A stretch of 64,000 nucleotides of DNA from Thereva unica (taxonomy: Eukaryota; Arthropoda; Insecta; Diptera; Therevidae), in NCBI GenBank assembly GCA_949987705.1, contig OX465283.1:89471313-89535312 (forward strand), read 5' to 3'. The notes under the pieces were generated by a model. It saw nothing but the letters and a program-made list of their open reading frames with translations. It was not told where the DNA came from and did not search any database. The position numbers and the translations under genes were made by a program. Below, in pieces: positions 1 through 9,779 of the stretch. Numbering within the stretch: the first letter of the stretch is position 1; every line of letters begins with the position of its first letter.

Positions 1-29
1 ATGATTAAAACTTAAAAGCAAATGATTGC

Positions 30-454
30 ATACTTTGCCAGCTTTTTCAAATACTTGCAGTTGTAATTTTGAAGAAGAAGACACGTCAGTGCTGCCATAC
101 ATTTTTGTTTTACTCACTTTTTGTTTAGAGCGCACATATCACATGATTTCTTTTTCATTTTTCTCTGCACGAAATGGGAGACATTACTCGTATCCGCACT
201 TTCTACTAGAATTTTGTTCTCAACAATTCCAATTAATGTTTTTAAATTTCTTTTATCCATTTTGTTTTCAGTTTCTCGCAATACGTAAGTAGTGGAAGCA
301 CTAATTTCACGTATGTCAGCTGACAATTTTGACATATAATGAGTTATGTTCAATGATGCATGTTGTTTGCTTTTGCATGTTGCTTAAGCTGTCAGTCAAC
401 GTCATTTGCTTTCGTGCAAGTCTGCAAAAGCATCCTGCATCATTGAAAACACCC
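30..454 (-). mobile_element. PIF/Harbinger end fragment, inverted copy
   Basis: The reverse complement of this stretch matches 892-1316 almost base for base, including the terminal CACCC (end of GGGTGTTTTCAATGATGCA read backwards) at 440-454. It is therefore a second copy of the terminus of the Harbinger element at 892-5528, in opposite orientation. Similarity fades left of about position 30, and the rest of this copy is absent or beyond the window. It includes the same short reading frame as 1086-1352, on the minus strand. Confidence 0.75.
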
Positions 455-891
455 TAGATAAAAAGGCTGGCCGTGCAGTTGCAATCCCTAATTTTATTAT
501 TTAATATGTATCAATGTCAACAAAACCTCACTCGAGTCAATCTGGCAAAACGACCAATGACATTTACACACACATGTATGATTTACGTAGCTGCTTTTCT
601 TGCTTGCAGTCGGAACTGCGAGCAACAAAAAGCAGCTACATGGGCAGCTTTTTTCAAATCTTGGACACAAAATAGCAGCTTCGTTAGCAGCTATTCTGCT
701 GTTTTGGACATGAAAAGCATGACAATAGCTGCTAAAAGCTGCTATAGCAGAAATCTCGAACAGACGCTAGATTTTACTATTTTCATTAGTTTGAGATTCG
801 TTTTTTCGAGCGCGGCCTTATTTAGTGATTTAGTAATTCTGATTTTATTTTATGTTCAATTAGCGATATCTTTAAATAAGATAATTAAATA
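455..891. other. spacer between two inverted Harbinger ends
   Basis: This is 437 bp of AT-rich sequence between two oppositely oriented Harbinger termini. It holds several imperfect AGCAGCT/AGCTGCT motifs at about 590-760. I see no gene. The 139-residue open frame here has no recognisable domain. Confidence 0.4.
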
Positions 892-1085
892 GGGTGTTTT
901 CAATGATGCAGGTTGCTTTTGCAGACTTGCACGAAAGCAAATGACGTTGACTGACAGCTTAAGCAACATGCAAAAGCAAACAACATGCATCATTGAACAT
1001 AACTCATTATATGTCAAAATTGTAAGCTGACATACGTGAAATTAGTGCTTCCACTACTTACGTATTGCGAGAAACTGAAAACAAA

Positions 1086-1352
1086 ATGGATAAAAGAAAT
1101 TTAAAAACATTAATTGGAATTGTTGAGAACAAAATTCTAATAGAAAGTGCGGATACGAGTAATGTCTCCCATTTCGTGCAGAGAAAAATGAAAAATAAAT
1201 CATTATTGGTTAAATTAATAATGAAAAAGGTAGTAAAACAAAAATGTATGGCAGCACTGACGTGTCTTCTTCTTCAAAATTACAACTGCAAGTATTTGAA
1301 AAAGCTGGCAAAGTATTACCTAGCTTATAGCAGAAAAATTAAATCGATTTAA
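1086..1352 (+). CDS. small basic ORF in Harbinger 5' region, unrecognised
   Basis: An 88-residue frame starting at the first ATG after a TTG-led open stretch. It is lysine-rich and I recognise no domain. It is conserved in the inverted neighbouring copy at 30-454, but that conservation comes from the DNA duplication and does not prove coding. It could be a remnant 5' exon of the transposon or leader sequence. A relic of the DNA just downstream recurs at 13725-13862. Confidence 0.2.
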   Translation: MDKRNLKTLIGIVENKILIESADTSNVSHFVQRKMKNKSLLVKLIMKKVVKQKCMAALTCLLLQNYNCKYLKKLAKYYLAYSRKIKSI

Positions 1353-1410
1353 CTCAAAGTTACATCCAAATTTCGAATTAGCGTATAAACGGGTATTAAA
1401 TACTTTCTTA

Positions 1411-2195
1411 TGGTGTAAATACAATTGGGGCGAGAACTACAGCGACTAACCCAACCACACCGATATTCGCGGCGAAATTCGTCGTATGAATACAATTGGA
1501 GCGAAGCAAAATGATATCAGGTGCAGCAACTTTGTTCGTGTTATTACCTGTCAACATTTTTCTGTTTTTTAAGCGGGTATAAAACGTTTTTAATTTGCTT
1601 TTGCTTGAAAGTAATTTTTTAAGATCATGAGGGCGGTGCAAAAATAATTTGTATTCCAAAAATTTTATCAATTTTGTACATGGTGCATTTAATTTATGAG
1701 GTTTTTGTAGCCTAAATCTTGGAGATCATACAATTGTTTTTTTTTTTCGCGCACCATCTCTATTAATTGTTCATCAAAACTCATTATTCTATAAAAATAG
1801 CAACATACACAAAGTAATAATAAATGTTTCTATATTAATATGCTACTTTGTAAAAAAATAAACAAAAACTTAAATGCAACAACGCCGGTTTATTTATATA
1901 TATAAATAAAAATGTAATTTAAAAAAACAACCAAAAAACACCAATTTTAAAATTTATTACAAAATTTAAAACTTCAACAGTCAAGAAAAAGTGTCAAATG
2001 TGTTTTTCTCAGTTGGCCAACTTGGAGCGGCGACCACAAATTAGAAAATAGATTGATTTCATCGCTGTGGTTTGCGCCGTAGCCAAGGTTGTGGTCCGAA
2101 TTATATGCAACTTCATATGAACCAGTGTATTCTTATCGTGTTTGACAGTCGCGGCGAAATTAGTTTCGCCGGTCGCCCCAATTGTATTTACACCA
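1411..2195 (-). mobile_element. TTA-flanked Harbinger-like nonautonomous element, copy 1
   Basis: Terminal inverted repeats TGGTGTAAATACAATTGGGG (1411-1430) and its reverse complement at 2176-2195, flanked by TTA on both sides (1408-1410, 2196-2198). The relic of the host transposon at 13725-13862 carries the empty site, with one TTA where the element sits here, so insertion boundaries and TSD are directly supported. A shorter copy lies at 56800-57300. Compared with that copy, about 285 bp (1691-1975) is extra here and includes a MADF-like first exon on the minus strand. Confidence 0.85.
1689..1784 (-). pseudogene. MADF-like first exon relic in TIR element
   Basis: A 31-residue frame with ATG at 1784-1782 and stop at 1691-1689. 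It has the opening pattern of a MADF domain: acidic start, LIEMV, then LYDLQDLGYKN, like the LYNVKHPDYLK pattern of the full MADF gene at 4073-5114. No further exons are seen, so it is a remnant of the accessory protein of the autonomous parent. Confidence 0.5.
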
Positions 2196-2386
2196 TTATA
2201 ACTATGGCTTAAGCCGAAATATTTCGGTTTAAACCCAATATGATAGAAAAGTGTACTAATTTTAAAAAACGTTTTTCGATTTTTTGAAATAAAGTTGTTA
2301 AACTTTGTACATAAATAGTAATGATTATTGTAAACCAAGAAAAATCTGTCAGCATTTTTTCTTGTAGTTTTATCATAATTGATTCA

Positions 2387-3658
2387 ATGGATTTGGACGA
2401 AGCTAAGGTCGCACTAGATTTGCTCGCAACATCGTTGGATCTCCAGGCAGCTGCAGATGAAATTAGCGAGAAAGAAATTGAAGTAACAAAAAGATGCTGG
2501 GTTAAAAAATGGCGCGAGACTAGGGCAGACTGTGGAAACATCCAATTTTTATTAAATGAATATAAATTATCTTTTGATGGTGAGAGGTTTAAGTCGTATT
2601 TGAGAATGGACGAAAATTGTTTCCGCAGATTGTTGTCCCTTATTGAGCGTGACATTTCAAGGAAGAGCACGAGCATGCGAACTTGCATACCCGCTGCAGA
2701 AAAATTAGCCGTTGTTCTCAGGTTTCTGGCAACAGGGGAAACTTTCAAAGAACTTGATGAGAACACGAAATTATCAGAAAGTTATATTGGCAAAGCTGTT
2801 ATAGAGGTTTGTGAGTCAATTTACAGAAACGGTAGAGATTTGTTTTTAAAGGTATGTTATATAATCATTAATACTTTCATTCTCATTGCAGCATTTTTTT
2901 TTCAGTTTCCAGACACAGAAGATGAATGGGTTCAAATAGCAAAAGAATTTGAAAGCCGTTGGCAGTTTCCACAGTGTTTGGGTGCTCTTGACGGCAAACA
3001 TGTTGCTTTTAGGCCAAGAAAGCACAATGCGCAATTATTTCATAATTACAAAGGGTTTAAGAGCATTGTGCTTCTAGCAGTTGCAGACGCGTTTGGCAAA
3101 TTTACATTTGTAGATATTGGTTGTAATGGTAGAATTAGTGATGGCGGAGTCCTCAATCGATCAACATTTACGGAGATACTACAAAAAGGCGATCAATACC
3201 TTCCCCCTTTGGGTAAAATCGGCAATAATAAAATTGTTCCTTATGTATTTGTTGGGGACAACGCATTTCCTCTTTTGAAACACCTAATGACTCCATATCC
3301 ATTTACTACAAGCGACCCTCAAAAAATTACATATAATTATCGCTTAAGCCGAGCCCGACAAAACATTGAAAGAGCCTTTGGAATATTGTCAAACCGATTC
3401 CAAATTCTGCAGGAACAAGTAATGCTCGATGAAATAAAAACTACAAAAATTGTGCAAGCTTGCTGTGTATTACATAATTTTCTGATAACGAACAGCAATT
3501 GGTATATTGAAAACACAACTAGATTCGAGGAAGACACACCATCTTATACGGAAGGATCAGCTGAAATAGAGCAACAAATGCACGAGATATCAATAAGAAG
3601 AAATGAAGATGTACGGTCATCATTTAAGGACTATTTTTGCAATGAGGGGAAAATTTGA
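2387..3658 (+). CDS. PIF/Harbinger transposase (HARBI1-like, DDE_Tnp_4)
   Basis: This encodes the DDE endonuclease that cuts and moves the surrounding transposon. A 54-nt intron is likely at 2852-2905 (AAAG|GTATGT ... TTTTTTCAG|TTTCC). Its length is a multiple of three, so the frame reads through whether or not it is removed, but removal joins FLK to FPDTEDEW as in family members. Motifs in order: ALDGKH (first catalytic Asp), a DIG..GRISDGG block (second Asp), FVGDNAFPL, and RARQNIERAFGILSNRF (catalytic Glu). An upstream in-frame ATG at 2321 would add 22 residues; I prefer 2387 because the upstream segment is hydrophobic and unlike the family. The product would be about 405 residues after splicing. 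The gene converges with the MADF gene, the usual two-gene layout. Confidence 0.85.
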   Translation: MDLDEAKVALDLLATSLDLQAAADEISEKEIEVTKRCWVKKWRETRADCGNIQFLLNEYKLSFDGERFKSYLRMDENCFRRLLSLIERDISRKSTSMRTCIPAAEKLAVVLRFLATGETFKELDENTKLSESYIGKAVIEVCESIYRNGRDLFLKVCYIIINTFILIAAFFFQFPDTEDEWVQIAKEFESRWQFPQCLGALDGKHVAFRPRKHNAQLFHNYKGFKSIVLLAVADAFGKFTFVDIGCNGRISDGGVLNRSTFTEILQKGDQYLPPLGKIGNNKIVPYVFVGDNAFPLLKHLMTPYPFTTSDPQKITYNYRLSRARQNIERAFGILSNRFQILQEQVMLDEIKTTKIVQACCVLHNFLITNSNWYIENTTRFEEDTPSYTEGSAEIEQQMHEISIRRNEDVRSSFKDYFCNEGKI

Positions 3659-3679
3659 ATTAAAAAAAAATTTTTTTAA

Positions 3680-4055
3680 TGATATATTTTAATAAATAAC
3701 ATAACAAATCCATAATAAAAAAATATATATTTAACTGTTTAAATAAATAAAAAAAATTATTTTCACTATATTAATAAATAACATTTTTAATCCATAATAC
3801 TGTCTTGAACTATGTAAAAAAAATAAAAAATTCAATGAAATATATAAAAAAAATAAAAATTCATATTAAAAAAAAATTTTGCAACGTTGCTCTTAATCTA
3901 TTAAATTTATATTTAACTGTTTAAATAAATAAAGAAAAATCTTTGTACTATATTAATAAATAACATTTGTAATCCATAATAATATCTTAAACTATGTAAA
4001 AAAAATAAAAAATTCAATGAAATATATAAAAAAATAAAAATTCAAATTAAAAAAA
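3680..4055. repeat. AT-rich tandem repeat, about 180-bp unit
   Basis: Two diverged copies begin TTTAACTGTTTAAATAAATA at about 3730 and 3910. Each contains ATTAATAAATAACATTT, a CCATAATA block and CAATGAAATATATAAAAAAA; a partial third unit precedes them. The array lies between the 3' ends of the two convergent Harbinger genes, so it forms or holds their 3' UTRs and polyadenylation signals. Confidence 0.7.
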
Positions 4056-4072
4056 TGTTTGTAATGTTGCTC

Positions 4073-5114
4073 TTAATCTAATAAATTTCGGCAGGCTATT
4101 GCCAAAATATCCTGGCTGTTGGTCGGTTGTGGTTCAGCCTCCTTTATGATTTGCACTTTTTTTATCTCCACGCTTTTATTTTTCCACATTGCTTGCAATT
4201 GCTTATTGGAAAAGGAAGAAGTGAATGACGACGATGCGGAATCACTTCCCGATGCCGATGAAATATTTGTTGGCGTTGACGAGGCAGACGGTGTGTACCT
4301 CCAATCAGCCAACGTATCTTGATGGGTGCTGCAGTGGAGCTTTTCCTTTTCCTTCTGTTTAGCCTCGTTTATGAGGCGTAAAATATCTATTTTAACGTCA
4401 TCATATGTCTCCTCCAACTTCAGAGTTTTTAATTCCGCCGCCACTAAGTCGCCGAAATGGTCTTCTTTCGTTTTTTCTCTCCGGGTATTAACGAGGTGGT
4501 TCACAGCATCGATCGATTTTTGCGAATGGGCTCGCAGATCGTCTTTCTTCGATGTCACTCTAGTTTTTTTCTGGAAATTAAACATATGTATAAATGTCTT
4601 TTAATCATAACAAAGCCTAAACGACTTACCGAAATGTGAACCTCTGCAGCCTCTTCAGCTTCTTCGACATCGTTATTTATTGAAAGATCTTCCTACAATG
4701 AAACGAAAATTACAATTTGTAATTCACAAATAATATTGCTCTTCTTACCTCCAAAAATTGAATATTGGAAATTGCCCTTTTTTCATCCTTCTGAAAGAAC
4801 AAAAATTCTAGTTCTTTAAAACACCATAATCTCGAAGGGTAAACTTCGTCGGCACCAGCACCACTTCTTGCCGAGTTCCGCATTTTCAGCCTTTCCTTTG
4901 AGATTTGTGTAGATAATGTTCTTATTTTATTTTTTATTGCCGCAATTGTTACATCCGGCTTTATACTTTTTAAACCACTTTCTATTTTCATAAATTCTTG
5001 GTTTCTCTTGCCTTTTTTTAAATAGTCCGGATGCTTTACATTGTAAAGGCATTCACACTCCCGATACAAATTGATCAACGCGCGTGTTTGATCTTTTGAC
5101 CAATTGTCAGTCAT
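4073..5114 (-). CDS. MADF-domain DNA-binding protein of Harbinger, three exons
   Basis: Accessory protein expected to bind DNA and assist the transposase (established for Myb/SANT-like partners of Harbinger transposases). Exon 1 is 5114-4749 (122 codons): ATG, then a MADF domain with LINLYRECECLYNVKHPDY, the central IKNKIRTL helix and the Ser-Gly-Ala-Gly-x-Asp/Glu pattern near YPSRLWCF. Exon 2 is 4692-4630 (21 acidic codons). Exon 3 is 4570-4073 (about 165 codons), Ser/Thr-rich with basic stretches, ending at a stop. Both introns have GT..AG borders and all junctions are phase 0, giving about 308 residues without internal stops. The AGAGAD-like signature recurs in the relic at 8856-9194. Confidence 0.75.
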
Positions 5115-5632
5115 GTTTTTAATTTAAAAAAATTAAATTGACTTGTTTTTATTACTAAAAAAATTAATTTGTACTCCGCACTAGCTTTTAACCGCTTTGT
5201 AAATATGTTGTAGCATGCACACCTCGAACGCGAATAACAAACAGATATGTCAACATCAGATCCAAAAAAGAAGAAGATAAGAAGATACTTTTGTGCATGT
5301 GTTAGTTTTCACGCCAAAAATTTCTGTTCAAAAAGTTGCAACAACTTCCTCTCTTCCTTTCGCCCCTCTGTCCTACAAACTGGTTTTTAAGTCTTGACGT
5401 TACGATCCGTGTATGCCACCCCATTTGCTTTTAAGTTTTAATCATTGAACACTGTGCTTTTGCAAGTTGCTTCATTGAACAACATGCAAAAGCAAATATG
5501 CCGCAAGTTTGAATCATTGAAAACGCCCATATATTTCAATATTTTTGATAATAAGTTATTGTTCACAGTCCCCAAAATGTTATCGAAAAAGGTAGAAAAC
5601 GAAATATAATATATTCTGAATACTTAAAGTAA

Positions 5633-6299
5633 TGTAAAAACCAAAATTCTGTGTGGATTCATTTTTTGAGAGGAACAAAAAAACTAACAGCGAAATGTAA
5701 AATATGTAAAGAGATAGTAATCAAGAATCGGCTCATCAAAAGTGATGATTACAAACTATTTAATCAACAAAAAGATGAATCACTTTCTACAATCGTATCA
5801 AGAAAGTGTGCCTTGGATAATTTGGCATTTAAAGTTTTTTGTACCTCTATCTATTTGAGAACTTGCATTTTAGCTAGGGCGCTCGAGATTATATACAATA
5901 TTACCAAAATCACCTAACTCCATTCGCAAAATGGTTTTAGAATACGCTCCAAAAATGCGTGCTAAAATGTTGCTGGATTTTATGAGCCTGAAAGAAGTTG
6001 GAGCACGGTTTTGTTTAATTTTAGATGAATGGACATCATCAAGAAACCGATGTTATTTGAATGTGAATGTCCATACCAAGGAAAAGTTCTGGAATTTAGG
6101 TCTAGTTAGAGTTGAAGGACGTTTCCTTGCAGACAAGTGCCTTGTGGCCCTGAAAACCACATTGCGAAACAACAATCTAAATTTTGATAAAGATATTACG
6201 TCCATAACATCTGATGGGGCAGCGGTTATGCAAAAATTGGGACGCCTTTTACCATGTAATCTGCAGTTGTGTTTGGCACGTGCAAAGTGTGGTCTAATA
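5633..6299 (+). pseudogene. decayed hAT transposase (BED finger plus N-terminal catalytic part)
   Basis: An open stretch following a TAA begins with a BED-finger-like segment (VWIHF, then AKCKICKE near 5696-5722) and shifts frame before 5931. The second block carries hAT motifs: FCLILDEWTSSRNRCYLNVNVH, with the catalytic-core Asp in LDEW, and ITSDGAAVMQKLG followed by a degraded LQLCLA. The His pair of the finger, the C-terminal dimerisation part and the TIRs are not seen. The gene is broken at 6299 by the foldback element starting at 6300. Confidence 0.65.
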
Positions 6300-7561
6300 C
6301 CCAGGGGCCAGTTCACGCAATTCGACGTCGACTGAAAACGACGCGTAAAACGTCGTTTTGGGTTCACGCAAGTCGACGTTTTATGTTTGTCGTTTTAAAA
6401 GTGTCGTTATTCTTCTCGACGCCAAAGTTGTCGAATTCAGTTTTTGGTATGTTAGTTTTTTTTAATATAACCGTTTATTTCTTTAAAATTAATTTATTAT
6501 TATATATGGTAAGGTAAATAGTAATAAATGCGAACACAGCTTGTAGTTGGCACCTATAATTAAGAATTGTAATTAACAGTGACATTTTAATCCTTTTGTT
6601 CATATCTGTGTTAATTTTTCGTTAGTCAGATGTGCAACTGTTATTAAGTCACAGATCCATAGGTCGAAAATGTAAGTATGTTACAAATATATTATAATTA
6701 TTGAAAATTTCAAATTGTTATTGTAGGTCAAATCAAACAAATAAAAAGCAGATGCGGATTATGGTTCAATTAACACCTATTCATTGCATACTTAAATTTT
6801 CCACCAAATGGAAAAAGGCATCCGAAAATATGGCTGATATGGATTCTTTTGAGATGGGAGTAAGAAAATCATTCCTCACAAAATTTTGATATGCGCCTGT
6901 TGCTAATATTGCAAGCGTCATGGAAACCGGAGTAATATAGGTACTCTGAGCTCCCTCAGGTAAGTTTAAATTATTGAAAACATATATAAACGCTTCTTGT
7001 GAGAGCCTATATAATTGAATAAATCTTAACGTAAAAATTGTTGTTATTTATTCTTATAAAAGTTTATGTATTTTCTGGAAGAGACAAGAGATCCCAATAA
7101 TCTTTAAGGGCTCACCTAATTATTCTTTGGGAAAATTCTCCTTCTAGCTGCCCTTCTATCAACATATATCTCCACATTGTCGCAATATAAAATATAAATA
7201 AAAACTTGCACTACTTGCAGCTTCAAACAAACAAAATATAAACACACTTTGAAATGTCTTAAATAACAATATTATTACAACGGTTACACTGGATTTTGCA
7301 TACTTTTGGGAGCAGTTATTTTGTGAAACGACATTCGACTTACGTGAACCCAAATTTGACGTTGAAGAAATTGATGTCGTTTTCATAAAGCGTCGACGTC
7401 GAATGTCGAATTGCGTGAACTGGCCCCAGGACACACCAGCACTCTTAATCTTGATTATGACGTCAAAATGACGTAGACTCATACAAAAGATGTGGAAATA
7501 AAATGCAGTATACGTCATTCTGACGTCATAATCAAGATTAAGAGTGCTGGTGTATCCTGGG
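6300..7561. mobile_element. TA-flanked foldback element, split by a CAG element
   Basis: The right part (7427-7561) is a hairpin of about 48-bp arms: CCCAGGACACACCAGCACTC on the left and its near-perfect complement ending GGTGTATCCTGGG on the right. Its first five bases, CCCAG, lie at 6300-6304, left of the CAG element inserted at 6305-7426. TA precedes 6300 and follows 7561, giving a TA target duplication and suggesting a Tc1/mariner-type miniature element inserted in the hAT relic. Confidence 0.7.
6305..7426 (+). mobile_element. CAG-flanked TIR element, complete nonautonomous copy
   Basis: Ends GGGCCAGTTCACGCAATTCG and its complement at 7407-7426, each flanked by CAG (6302-6304, 7427-7429). 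The subterminal arms differ: the left (arm A) has GACTGAAAACGACGCG, while the right (arm B) has the block containing AAAATAACTGC and TATGCAAAAT. The same A and B arms bound the 13942-17508 element in reverse, and a B arm ends at 18190. The short frame at 6701-6889 has no recognisable domain. Confidence 0.75.
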
Positions 7562-8325
7562 TATTAAGCACACTCATATTTTTTGTTTACTGAATGAAAA
7601 ACGAGAAAAATTGAGAGAGATAAATAAAACCGATTTTAATGCAATACATATTAGGAGAAAATAAAAAGGCCAAAGCTGTAATTTTTGCAAATGAAAATTA
7701 AAATTCTCGTCTGCTTTTTATAATGTTCCAGAACAGAACATATTAAAATACGTAAGTCCTGCAATTTAATCTAATTCGATACATAAATGTTTTGTTTTTC
7801 TCAAAGCAGTTCGATGTGATTTACTTATTTTAGAACTAATCTTGTTCATACATAAGATTAAAACTATATTTACTGCTTGTAAATACAAAGAAATAACAAG
7901 TCCATAAACAGAAGAAAAACCACGAGACTTAAAACTGATAATAGGAATATTTGATCAAACGTGACATGAGTTGACTCGTGAACAAAATGTGATGTCTACT
8001 AATAAATAATTATTTCGAAGCAAATTTGAATCGACTAAACCTAGTGAAATATTAATATTTGTTTCAGATAATATTTTATAATTTTTATAGAAGTGCATGT
8101 AAGTAACAGATACATTATCGAGCACATAAAGTTTTCTTTGCAGCAATGCTTCCCAACGAACAAACTCTCCAGAACAAAACTTGCAAATTGTGAAATTATC
8201 TCATAAGACTCTCTTAACACCCTTCGACAGTCTCAAGAACATAACTCTTGTAATAAGATTTAAATTAAGTCTCATAGTTCATAGTATAGCCCAGTTGTCA
8301 GTGCCAATTTTAAAATGAAAACCAG
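7562..8325. other. unannotated AT-rich DNA
   Basis: It follows the hAT relic. No open frame of interest, no clear TIR and no RNA gene. Its first 30 bases may be the continuation of the hAT coding relic, but they are too decayed to align by eye. Confidence 0.4.
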
Positions 8326-8711
8326 TGCAAAATGTGATATCGCTGAAAATTGGATCATAGGTACTTTTTTGGGTGTAGAACACGATAAAAAAACTTTGCT
8401 GCTCTAAAGTGTGTGCTAACTTCACAATTTCGAAAATTTGGTTTTTGCCTTATATCTCGAAAAATAAAATAAAAATTTGAAAAAATAATTGCACCACGTG
8501 AAAGAGCGGAAAATTTCACTGAAAGTTATGTAATAACATATTTAAAAATCTTCGTTTTAATATTATAAAAAATTAATAAAAATATGAAAGCGAATTCGAA
8601 CACTCAGAATTCAAATATTCAAGCGAGGCGGTCGTGGGAAAACTAAAGTATCGTTGCCTAAAATGTACGCATGAAGAAAAACAAAAAAGGATTTTAAAGA
8701 AGAGACTCTAA

Positions 8712-9382
8712 CCCCACGTCTACACGAGCGTTTTTTAATCACATAAGATATTTCATATGCATGCGTTTTTTTCTGGTTGCTGGGAAAAATAAACGCATAA
8801 GTTTTCATTTGTAAAATGGCTTTGAGCAGAAAACAATGTGTGGCGATTCTGGCTATCAATGCCATACGTGAAATCGAAAAAAAGGAAATGCCTTACTCGT
8901 ACTTCTGCGAGAGGCTATAGTGCAATCTAAAAACTTCAATTCATCAAAATAAAACAAGTTTGAATGATAAGTTTCATCACTCCCAGCTCCGGATTTCTTG
9001 CTTCCATCAATTTTTCTTTTTTCCGCCACATACGAATTCCGTAAATTTCTAATTTTTTTTTTAATGACATCTACATATGTTTGCATTAAATTCTTAGAAA
9101 TATTTATCCACGCATTATTTTTTATATGCGTGTGTTTAAATATTTTATTTCCAGCATTCCAGAGGCATTCGTTTTGCCTATATAAATTATGTAATTAGTT
9201 TTATTACACTTTTTTGGTTCCATTTTAAATCAGCCATTTCTAAGAGCAAATGTCAAAATTATCGCATACGTTTTGTCTTATGAGTTCTCGTATGAGTTTG
9301 CTCTCATGCGTTTTTTAATCGCAGCAATCGGATGTTTTGATTGGCTACATTCAAAACTTATGCAATAAAAAACGCACGTGGG
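8712..9382 (-). mobile_element. TAA-flanked Harbinger-like element with MADF gene relic
   Basis: Ends CCCCACGTCTACACGAGCG and ...AACGCACGTGGG with TAA on each side (8709-8711, 9383-9385). Repeat copy B near 51100 shows the empty site GACTCTTAAGCTTT with a single TAA. The 3-bp TAA duplication and the MADF coding relic inside fit a nonautonomous derivative of a PIF/Harbinger element. Confidence 0.8.
8856..9194 (-). pseudogene. MADF-domain gene relic
   Basis: The minus-strand frame is open from 9194, just after a TAA, to 8856. It reads as most of a MADF domain: LYRQNECLWNAG, a central AWINISKNL, then VIKKKIRNLRNSYVAEKRK and SGAGSDETYHSNLFYFDEL. The layout parallels exon 1 of the gene at 4749-5114. 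No ATG lies at the domain start, so the first exon or start has been lost. Confidence 0.65.
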
Positions 9383-9779
9383 TAAGCTTTCTAAGGAAGC
9401 CATCAGTTTTTAATTTTTCTTTTTTTTTCTCATAGAAAACTTGACCAGAAGTTAAAATTCCTACCATTTTTGCTGATGTTTATAAAATTGAAGATATACA
9501 TATATTAATCGAGACCTCCAGCAAAAAAATCCTTATACATTTATTATCATTATACTTTTATTTTTGATGTAAAAATAATTAAAATAATATGCATTGTATC
9601 TGTTTCATAAAATTTACGTTTTAAAATAATCATTTTCTCTTACAGCATTCATTTAACGCCATTTTTATATCCACAAATAGGCGGGACACACAATTTAAAG
9701 CCTTTTACTTCTCTCGACTGTATCCTCTCATAAGACACTAGTTGAGTCTTATGAGACGAATTTTGTTACTTGGGTCCTT

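Larger units (their letters stand above)
892..5528 (+). mobile_element. PIF/Harbinger DNA transposon, near complete
   Basis: The left end reads GGGTGTTTTCAATGATGCA at 892-910. The right end, read in reverse complement, begins GGGCGTTTTCAATGATTCAA at 5528 going left, so the two form imperfect terminal inverted repeats. ATA lies immediately outside both ends (889-891 and 5529-5531), consistent with a 3-bp target duplication. Inside are the two genes expected of the superfamily: a DDE_Tnp_4 transposase on the plus strand and a MADF/Myb-like DNA-binding gene on the minus strand, converging on an AT-rich repeat. A smaller TTA-flanked element (1411-2195) is inserted near the 5' end. Both reading frames are open after short introns, so this copy could be fairly young, but the two ends differ at several bases. 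Confidence 0.8.
8326..9620 (+). repeat. interspersed repeat, copy A
   Basis: Matches 50733-52070 in the same orientation: a CAGTGCAAAATGTGATATCG start, the GGGTGTAGAACACGATAAAA block, AAGCGAATTCGAA, and a tail ATATTAATCGAGACCTCCAG through AATAATTAAAAT. In this copy a TAA-flanked element interrupts it at 8712-9382; the other copy is uninterrupted there. No coding content recognised. It may be the body of an old DNA transposon or LINE. Confidence 0.7.

Noticed and set aside
3438..3537. Minus-strand ORF in the Harbinger transposase region (3337-3537)
   Set aside because: Antisense shadow of the DDE_Tnp_4 coding sequence.
8200..9760. CTCATAAGAC motifs near 8198 and 9727 as possible TIRs of repeat copy A
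   Set aside because: They lie outside the segment shared with copy B and match over too few bases.
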